Source of the DNA: Micromonospora echinofusca
GTDB lineage: Bacteria; Actinomycetota; Actinomycetes; Mycobacteriales; Micromonosporaceae
Reading direction: 5' to 3'
NCBI RefSeq assembly: GCF_017614955.1
Contig: NZ_WVUH01000019.1
Location: 1-35,546, forward strand
Length of the DNA stretch: 35,546 bases
The translations under genes and the position numbers were made by a program. Within the stretch, counting starts at the first letter, position 1, and every line of letters begins with the position of its first letter. The notes beneath the pieces were generated by a model. That model saw nothing but the letters and a program-made list of their open reading frames with translations, was not told the DNA's origin and did not search any database. Positions 30,402 to 35,546 of this stretch are shown here, piece by piece.

Positions 30402-31133
30402 ATGCGGATCGCGCTCTTCGTCACCTGCGTCAACGACCTCGTCTTCCCGGGTACCGGCCGGGCGGTGGTGCGGCTGCTCGAACGCCTCGGGCACCGGGTG
30501 GACTTCCCGCCGGAGCAGACGTGCTGCGGCCAGATGCACGCCAACAGCGGGTACCGGGCGGAGGCGCTGCCGCTGGTGCGGGGCTTCGTCGCCGCGTTCG
30601 ACCGGTACGACGTGGTGGTGGCCCCCTCCGGTTCGTGTGTGGCCATGGTGCGCGACGGGTACCCCCGGCTGGCCGAGGGCGATCCGGCGCTGCACGCCGC
30701 CGTGACCGCCCTCGCCCCACGCACCCTGGAGCTGTCCGAGCTGCTGGTGGACGTGCTGGGTGCCACGGACGTCGGCGCGACCTTCCCGCACCGGGTGGCC
30801 TACCACCCGACCTGTCACGGGCTGCGGATGCTCCGGCTGGGCGACCGGCCCCGGCGGCTGCTCGCCTCGGTGCGGGGTCTCGACCTGGTCGAGCTGGCCG
30901 AACCGGAGCAGTGCTGCGGGTTCGGCGGTACCTTCGCCCTGAAGAACAGCGCGGTGTCCGGGGCGATGCTGGCCGACAAGTGCGCCGACGCCGTGGCCAG
31001 CGGCGCGGAGTACCTCGCGGCGGCGGACAACTCCTGCCTGGCGCACATCGGCGGTGGGCTGGCCCGGCGCCCGGGAGCGCCCCGCCCGATCCACTACGCC
31101 GAGATCCTGGCCGGACCGGAGGAGGACCGGTGA
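30402..31133 (+). CDS. lutA: Lactate utilization protein A (CCG-domain subunit)
   Basis: A 243-residue LutA/YkgE protein with two cysteine-rich CCG motifs: TCCGQ at 41-43 and QCCGFGG at 171-173, plus a conserved HPTCHG. They bind a noncubane or 4Fe-4S cluster, as in heterodisulfide reductase subunit B. It works with LutB and LutC to oxidise L-lactate to pyruvate. It begins 1 nt after the RidA stop and overlaps lutB (GTGA). Confidence 0.93.
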   Translation: MRIALFVTCVNDLVFPGTGRAVVRLLERLGHRVDFPPEQTCCGQMHANSGYRAEALPLVRGFVAAFDRYDVVVAPSGSCVAMVRDGYPRLAEGDPALHAAVTALAPRTLELSELLVDVLGATDVGATFPHRVAYHPTCHGLRMLRLGDRPRRLLASVRGLDLVELAEPEQCCGFGGTFALKNSAVSGAMLADKCADAVASGAEYLAAADNSCLAHIGGGLARRPGAPRPIHYAEILAGPEEDR

Positions 31134-32587
31134 CCGGTACCGGACGCATCACCGCCGCCCTGCCGTTCCCCGTCGCGGCCCGCCGGCAGCTCGCCGACGG
31201 GCAGTTGCGGGACAACCTGCGGCGGGCCACCCGCACCATCCGCGACCGACGGGCCCGCACGGTGGCGCAGGTGCCGGACTGGGAGGCACTGCGGGCGGCG
31301 GGTACGGCGATCAAGGACGACGTGCTCGGCCGGCTACCGGAGCTGCTCGAACAGTTCGAGGCGGCGGCCGGTGCCGCCGGTGCGCAGGTGCACTGGGCCC
31401 GGGACGCGGCCGAGGCGTGCGCGGTGGTCACCGACCTGGTGCGGGCCACCGGGGCCGACGAGGTGGTCAAGGTCAAGTCGATGGCCACCCAGGAGATCGG
31501 GTTGAACGAGGCGCTCGCCGCCGCCGGGATCAGCGCCGTGGAGACGGACCTGGCCGAGCTGATCGTGCAGCTCGCCGGCGACACCCCGTCGCACATCCTG
31601 GTACCGGCGATCCACTACAACCGTCGACAGATCCGGGACATCCTCGCCGCCGGGCTGCCGGCGGCCGACGCGGCCCGGCTGACCGACGACCCGGCGGTCC
31701 TCGCCGAGGTGGCCCGGTACCGGCTCCGGCAGCGGTTCCTCACCGCCCGGGTGGCGGTCTGCGGGGCGAACTTCGCCGTCGCGGAGACCGGCTCCCTGGT
31801 GGTGGTGGAGTCCGAGGGCAACGGTCGGATGTGCCTGACCCTGCCGGAGACGCTGATCTGTGTCGTCGGGGTGGAGAAGGTGGTGCCGACCTTCACCGAT
31901 CTGGAGGTCTTCCTCCAGCTCCTGCCGGCCTCGGCCACCGGGGAGCGGATGAACCCGTACACGTCGGTGTGGACCGGGGTACGCCCCGGCGACGGTCCCC
32001 GGTCGGTGCACGTCGTCCTGCTGGACAACGGGCGCAGCGACACCCTCGCCGACCGGGTGGGCCGGCAGGCGCTGCGGTGCATCCGCTGCTCCGCCTGCCT
32101 CAACGTCTGTCCGGTGTACGAGCAGGTCGGCGGGCACGCGTACGGCTCGACCTACCCCGGCCCGATCGGGGCGATCCTGTCCCCGCAGCTCACCGGCCCC
32201 GACGGGGGCGCCAACCGGACCCTGCCGTACGCCTCCACGCTCTGCGGCGCCTGCTACGACGTGTGCCCGGTCCGGATCAACATCCCCGAGGTGCTGGTGC
32301 ACCTGCGCCAGGTGGGCGTCGACGCGCGCCGCGACCGGCCGTCCCCGGAACGCGCCGCCCTGCGGGCGATGTCCTGGGTGATGCGGGACCGGCGGCGGTA
32401 CCGGGCGGCGCTGCGGGCCGCCCGACGGGGTGCGGCGCCGCTGCGCCGGGTGGGTGGCCGACGGGGCGGCGTACGGCGGCTGCCCTGGCCGCTGTCCGCC
32501 TGGACGACCGCGCGGGACGCGCCACTGCCGCCCGGGCAGACCTTCGGTGAGTGGTGGGCCGGTCGGAACCCGGAGGCCCACCGGTGA
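31130..32587 (+). CDS. lutB: Lactate utilization iron-sulfur protein B
   Basis: A 485-residue LutB/YkgF protein. The N-terminal LUD domain has AVVTDLVRATGADEVVKVKSM and VAVCGANFAVAETGSLVVVE. Two 4Fe-4S motifs follow: Cys317, 320, 323, 327 (CIRCSACLNVCP) and Cys372, 375, 379 (CGACYDVCP). The C-terminal tail is Arg-rich. The GTG at 31130 follows GGAGGAGG and overlaps the lutA stop. It is the electron-transfer subunit of the LutABC lactate oxidase. Confidence 0.94.
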   Translation: MTGTGRITAALPFPVAARRQLADGQLRDNLRRATRTIRDRRARTVAQVPDWEALRAAGTAIKDDVLGRLPELLEQFEAAAGAAGAQVHWARDAAEACAVVTDLVRATGADEVVKVKSMATQEIGLNEALAAAGISAVETDLAELIVQLAGDTPSHILVPAIHYNRRQIRDILAAGLPAADAARLTDDPAVLAEVARYRLRQRFLTARVAVCGANFAVAETGSLVVVESEGNGRMCLTLPETLICVVGVEKVVPTFTDLEVFLQLLPASATGERMNPYTSVWTGVRPGDGPRSVHVVLLDNGRSDTLADRVGRQALRCIRCSACLNVCPVYEQVGGHAYGSTYPGPIGAILSPQLTGPDGGANRTLPYASTLCGACYDVCPVRINIPEVLVHLRQVGVDARRDRPSPERAALRAMSWVMRDRRRYRAALRAARRGAAPLRRVGGRRGGVRRLPWPLSAWTTARDAPLPPGQTFGEWWAGRNPEAHR

Positions 32588-33204
32588 CCGCCCGTGCCGA
32601 CATCCTGGCCCGGCTGCGGGCCGCCCGCGCGACGGCACCGGGCGTCGTGCCCCGCGACTACGACCGCGCCCCGGTGGTGGCCGACCTGATCGGGGTGTTC
32701 GTCGACCGGCTGGCCGACTACCGGGCCGGGGTGCACCGGACCGGATCGGACCGGCTGCCGGAGGTCCTGGCCGGGTTGCTGCCCGACAATGGCGTGCTCG
32801 TGGTGCCCCCGGGGCTGCCGGCGGACTGGTTGGCCGGGCGCGCAGGGCCGGTCCGGCGCGACGGCACACCCGGCCCGCTGTCGGTGACCGACCTGGCGGC
32901 CGACGGGGTCTCGGTACTCACCGGCTGCGCGGTCGGCGTGGCCCGGACCGGCACGATCGTCCTGGACTGCGCGCCGGACCAGGGTCGCCGCCTGCTCACC
33001 CTGGTACCGGACCATCACGTCTGCGTCGTCCGGGCCACGCAGGTGACGGCCGGGCTGCCCGGCGCGCTGGCCCGGTTGGCCGATCCCACCCGCCCGCTGA
33101 CGTTCGTCTCGGGCCCGTCGGCCACCAGTGACATCGAGCTGACCCGGGTCGAGGGGGTGCACGGGCCACGTCGGCTGGACGTGGTGGTCGTCGACGACCG
33201 GTAG
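32584..33204 (+). CDS. lutC: Lactate utilization protein C
   Basis: A 206-residue LutC/YkgG protein made of a single LUD domain: VGVARTGTIVLDCAPDQGRRLLTLVPDHHVCVV, then LTFVSGPSATSDIELTRVEGVHGP, which is the family signature. It completes the LutABC complex. The GTG start overlaps the lutB stop (GTGA), and it is the last gene of the operon; a hairpin follows 4 bases after the stop. Confidence 0.94.
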   Translation: MTARADILARLRAARATAPGVVPRDYDRAPVVADLIGVFVDRLADYRAGVHRTGSDRLPEVLAGLLPDNGVLVVPPGLPADWLAGRAGPVRRDGTPGPLSVTDLAADGVSVLTGCAVGVARTGTIVLDCAPDQGRRLLTLVPDHHVCVVRATQVTAGLPGALARLADPTRPLTFVSGPSATSDIELTRVEGVHGPRRLDVVVVDDR

Positions 33205-33208
33205 GGCA

Positions 33209-33244
33209 CCGGCCGCCGGTACCCGGTACGGCTCCGGCGGCCGG
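33209..33244 (+). terminator. Hairpin after lutC
   Basis: CCGGCCGCCGG (33209-33219) and CCGGCGGCCGG (33234-33244) form a perfect 11-bp stem with a 14-nt loop. It is a likely operon terminator although no U-tract follows. The right arm lies in a direct repeat and recurs at 33270-33280. Confidence 0.6.
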
Positions 33245-33289
33245 CGGAGCTTCCACGGCCGGTACGGCTCCGGCGGCCGGTGGAGCTTC
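33224..33289. repeat. Two 30-bp direct repeats, period 36
   Basis: Units at 33224-33253 and 33260-33289 differ by a single base. Each holds CGGTACGGCTCC followed by a GC-rich segment and GGAGCTTC. The second unit gives an alternative right arm for the hairpin after lutC. Confidence 0.85.
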
Positions 33290-33653
33290 GACGCCGTATC
33301 GCGGTGGACGTGACGAGCGTCACCGGTCGGGCCGGCGTGCCCCGCGACCGTCGTGCGTCGGATCCGACGGGTCCGGCGCAGCCGCCCTGACCGGGGTCGG
33401 GACGACGGCGCCCGCCGTCGTGACGCGGATCGATCAGCCGACGGCAACCGGGCTCACGCACCGTGTCCATGATCCTCCGGAGGGTGTCGCGCGCTCCTCC
33501 CAGCAGGTGTGATGCCCGATAACCCGCGCGCCGGGCGTCGGTCCCGCTGGATAGTCTGCCTGCCGACGTCGCCTCACATTCAGTACCTCCGGCCCGGCAG
33601 GCGCGGTGCTCTCCACCGTCGGTGGGCCGAGACCGACCTTCAGGAGAATCTTG
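33290..33653 (+). other. Intergenic and upstream region of the exporter
   Basis: No credible gene is seen here. It holds a 10-bp palindrome CCTCCGGAGG (33474-33483), a possible -10 TAGTCT (33552-33557), and the exporter RBS AGGAGA (33642-33647). A promoter for the exporter is expected here but no good -35 is evident. Confidence 0.5.
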
Positions 33654-35237
33654 GTGACCCCGCAACCCGTCGCGACAACGGACAAGTTAGACGCCACAGT
33701 CCTCAAGGTGGCCGGCGTCGTCGTCCTCGGCGCCATCATGTCGATCCTCGACGTGACCGTGGTCAGCGTCGCGATCCCGACCTTCCAGAGCGAGTTCGAC
33801 GCGTCCTACGCCCGGGTCGCGTGGACGATGACCGGTTACACCCTGGCACTGGCCACCGTGATCCCGATCTCCGGATGGGCCGCCGACCGGTTCGGCACCA
33901 AGCGTCTCTACATGGCCGCGCTGGCGCTGTTCACGATCGGCTCCGGGCTGTGCGCCACCGCCGACACGATCGGACAGTTGATCGCCTGGCGGGTCGTGCA
34001 GGGGCTCGGCGGCGGCATGCTGATGCCGCTGGGCATGACGATCATGACCCGGGCGGCCGGCCCGCACCGGATCGGCCGGTTGATGGCGGTCCTGGGCATC
34101 CCGATGCTGCTCGGGCCGATCGGTGGGCCGATCCTCGGTGGCTGGCTGATCGACACGGCGAGCTGGCAGTGGATCTTCCTGATCAACCTGCCGATCGGTG
34201 CCGTCGCACTGGTCTACGCGCAGCTCGCGCTACCGAAGGACAACCCGGAGCCGTCGGAGTCGTTCGACTTCGTCGGCATGCTGATGCTCTCCCCCGGTCT
34301 GGCCCTGTTCCTCTACGGGGTCTCCTCCCTGCCCGAGGCGGGCACGTTCGCCGACGCCGAGGTGTGGCTGCCGATGGTGGTCGGCGCCGCGCTGGTGGTG
34401 GCGTTCGTGCTGTACTCGTTCAAGCCCCGGCACCCACTGCTCGACCTGCGACTATTCGCCAACCGGAACCTGACCATCGCCTCAGTGACCCTGTTCGTGT
34501 TCATCATCGCGTTCATGGGCGCGGGGCTGCTGTTCCCCAGTTACTTCCTCCAGGTCCGGGGGGAGACCACACTCACCGCCGGCCTGTTGATGGCGCCGCA
34601 GGGCATCGGTGCGATGCTCACCATGCCGATCGCCGGCATGCTGGCCGACAAGGTCCCGGTGGGGCGCACGGTGCCGTTCGCGCTGGTCCTCATCGCGGCG
34701 GGCTTCTTCACCTTCACCCAGCTCGACGCGGACACCTCCTACGTGCTGCTCTGCGGCTCGCTGTTCGTCATGGGCCTGGGCATGGGTGGCACGATGATGC
34801 CGATCATGACCTCGGCGCTGCGTACCCTGCACGCCAACGAGGTGGCCCGGGGTTCCACGCTGGTCAACATCCTCCAGCAGATCGGCGGCTCGGTCGGCGC
34901 CGCAGTGATGTCGGTGATCCTGACCAACGAGCTGAACGGTTCCCAGCCGATCCCCGGTGCGACCACCCCGGACGGCGAGCCGGTCACCGAGGCGGGTCTG
35001 GCCATCGCCGCCCAGCAGCAGCCGGGGCTGCTCCAGCAGTTCCCGGTGGACCCGGCGCTCATCCAGCGCGGTCTGGACTTCGCGGCGGACTCCTTCGCGA
35101 CGACGTTCTGGGTGGGGTTCGTGCTGGTGCTGGTCACGTTCGTTCCGGCGGCCCTGCTGCCGCGACGGCGCGAACCGTCGCACCTGGCCGACGGCCAGGA
35201 GGCGGCGCAGGCCCCGACGCCGGTGGTCATGCACTGA
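33654..35237 (+). CDS. DHA2-family (EmrB/QacA-type) MFS exporter
   Basis: A 527-residue, 14-span drug exporter. TM1 carries the DHA2 Asp (SILDVTVVSVAIP), the motif A loop is GWAADRFGTKR, motif B has WRVVQGLGGG, and motif C is GPIGGPILGGWLID. The GTG start has AGGAGA 6 nt upstream; a TTG at 33651 is an alternative. The C-terminus is polar. It is not linked to a regulator and appears monocistronic, ending at a good terminator. Compared with the first exporter in this window the sequence is clearly different, so it is not a recent duplicate. Confidence 0.92.
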   Translation: MTPQPVATTDKLDATVLKVAGVVVLGAIMSILDVTVVSVAIPTFQSEFDASYARVAWTMTGYTLALATVIPISGWAADRFGTKRLYMAALALFTIGSGLCATADTIGQLIAWRVVQGLGGGMLMPLGMTIMTRAAGPHRIGRLMAVLGIPMLLGPIGGPILGGWLIDTASWQWIFLINLPIGAVALVYAQLALPKDNPEPSESFDFVGMLMLSPGLALFLYGVSSLPEAGTFADAEVWLPMVVGAALVVAFVLYSFKPRHPLLDLRLFANRNLTIASVTLFVFIIAFMGAGLLFPSYFLQVRGETTLTAGLLMAPQGIGAMLTMPIAGMLADKVPVGRTVPFALVLIAAGFFTFTQLDADTSYVLLCGSLFVMGLGMGGTMMPIMTSALRTLHANEVARGSTLVNILQQIGGSVGAAVMSVILTNELNGSQPIPGATTPDGEPVTEAGLAIAAQQQPGLLQQFPVDPALIQRGLDFAADSFATTFWVGFVLVLVTFVPAALLPRRREPSHLADGQEAAQAPTPVVMH

Positions 35238-35247
35238 GTTGCGGTTC

Positions 35248-35281
35248 GACGGGCCGTCCGGGGCAACCCGGGCGGCCCGTC
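35248..35281 (+). terminator. Terminator after the second exporter
   Basis: GACGGGCCG (35248-35256) pairs with CGGCCCGTC (35273-35281), and an inner CCGGG-GCAA-CCCGG continues the stem with a GCAA tetraloop. It sits 10 nt after the stop. Confidence 0.75.
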
Positions 35282-35368
35282 GCCGTTTCCGGGCCGGGCC
35301 GTCGATGTCCACGGTCCGGGCCGGGCCGGGCCGGGCCGCCGGCTGTCACCGCCGCCGGCCGCCCGGGT

Positions 35369-35420
35369 CATGATTTATAGAAAAGAACCTTTACTGTTAA
35401 CAAGCTTTAATTTATCTTCA
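35369..35420 (+). promoter_or_regulatory. AT-rich promoter region of the LPMO gene
   Basis: Bases 35371-35420 are 24 percent GC in otherwise very GC-rich DNA. They contain GTTAAC and AAGCTT palindromes, AAAG-AAC-CTTT, and two CTTTA elements about 16 bp apart. Polysaccharide-degradation genes of actinomycetes often have such AT-rich regulated promoters. Confidence 0.6.
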
Positions 35421-35448
35421 TGGCATCTCCCCCACCGAAGGAGTCGTC

Positions 35449-35546
35449 ATGCGCCGAAGAATCGCCGTCCCCCTGCTCGCAGCGGGCACCGTAGCTTCCA
35501 CCCTGGCCGTCGCCGCCCCCGCCCAGGCCCACGGGTACGTCTCGTC
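35449..35546 (+). CDS. Lytic polysaccharide monooxygenase (AA10), N-terminal fragment
   Basis: The first 32 codons of a secreted protein cut by the window end. A signal peptide (MRRRIAVPLLAAGTVA and on to APAQA) is followed at once by HGYVS. His28 would be the first mature residue and the start of the copper-binding histidine brace of AA10 LPMOs; HGYV is their usual mature N-terminus. These enzymes oxidatively cut chitin or cellulose. GAAGGAG is well placed before the ATG. The rest of the catalytic domain is outside the window. Confidence 0.82.
   Translation, partial: MRRRIAVPLLAAGTVASTLAVAAPAQAHGYVS

Noticed and set aside
33224..33289. CRISPR array
   Set aside because: Only two repeats with a 6-base spacer, and no cas genes.
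1..35546. tRNA, rRNA, insertion sequence or integrase
   Set aside because: I saw no tRNA-like cloverleaf, rRNA segment, transposase or integrase motif on either strand, though small RNA genes could be missed without a search tool.

Overview
The window is very GC-rich DNA with strong third-position GC bias, many GTG starts, stop/start overlaps (ATGA, GTGA, TGATG), Tat-type signal peptides and several genes whose only promoter element sits 6-7 nt before the start codon. Together these suggest an actinomycete; the gene style is closest to Micromonosporaceae (Micromonospora-like), which is inference and not proven by a marker gene.

Layout. (1) 1-5.6 kb: a secreted subtilase with a strong terminator, a frameshifted VOC-family remnant, a small unknown protein, a TetR regulator divergent from a MarR regulator plus DHA2-type drug exporter pair, and a one-helix membrane protein. 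(2) 5.6-12.0 kb: a compact, unfamiliar biosynthetic-looking cluster. The reverse-strand operon holds an ATP-grasp ligase, a 2OG-Fe(II) amino-acid-hydroxylase-like enzyme, a fold-III PLP decarboxylase and a PAPS-type sulfotransferase. A FemAB/GNAT-like transferase and an MFS exporter are divergently transcribed next to it. (3) 12.2-18.7 kb: ordinary accessory genes: PadR plus membrane protein, an APH-like kinase, two alpha/beta hydrolases, a methyltransferase, a secreted DJ-1/PfpI protein, and a MarR-GNAT fusion with a perfect autoregulatory palindrome on its promoter. (4) 19.0-33.2 kb: a 14-kb, 15-gene catabolic operon behind one promoter with a perfect 18-bp dyad (probable IclR operator). It encodes a Tat lipoprotein sugar-binding protein, two ABC permeases, a phosphotriesterase-like lactonase, SDR and Gfo/Idh/MocA dehydrogenases, an amidohydrolase/deacetylase, a SelA-like (DgaE-type) PLP ammonia-lyase, a fumarylacetoacetase-family hydrolase, a metallo-beta-lactamase-fold protein with a lost metal site, the IclR regulator, a RidA imine deaminase and LutABC lactate oxidase. 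(5) 33.2-35.5 kb: a repeat-bearing intergenic region, a second DHA2 exporter with terminator, and the start of a chitin/cellulose-active LPMO (AA10) behind an AT-rich promoter.

The most interesting proposal is that the 19-33 kb operon is a complete non-phosphorylative pathway for an N-acylated 2-amino-2,6-dideoxyhexose. The steps would be import, C1 oxidation to a lactone, lactone opening, deacetylation, PLP-dependent deamination to a 2-keto-3-deoxy acid (RidA clearing the imine), C4 oxidation, hydrolytic cleavage to pyruvate plus lactate, and lactate oxidation by LutABC. Every enzyme class needed is present and no kinase or aldolase is. The substrate is inference. The second is the ATP-grasp/2OG/decarboxylase/sulfotransferase/FemAB cluster, which may make a small sulfated amino-acid or dipeptide product.
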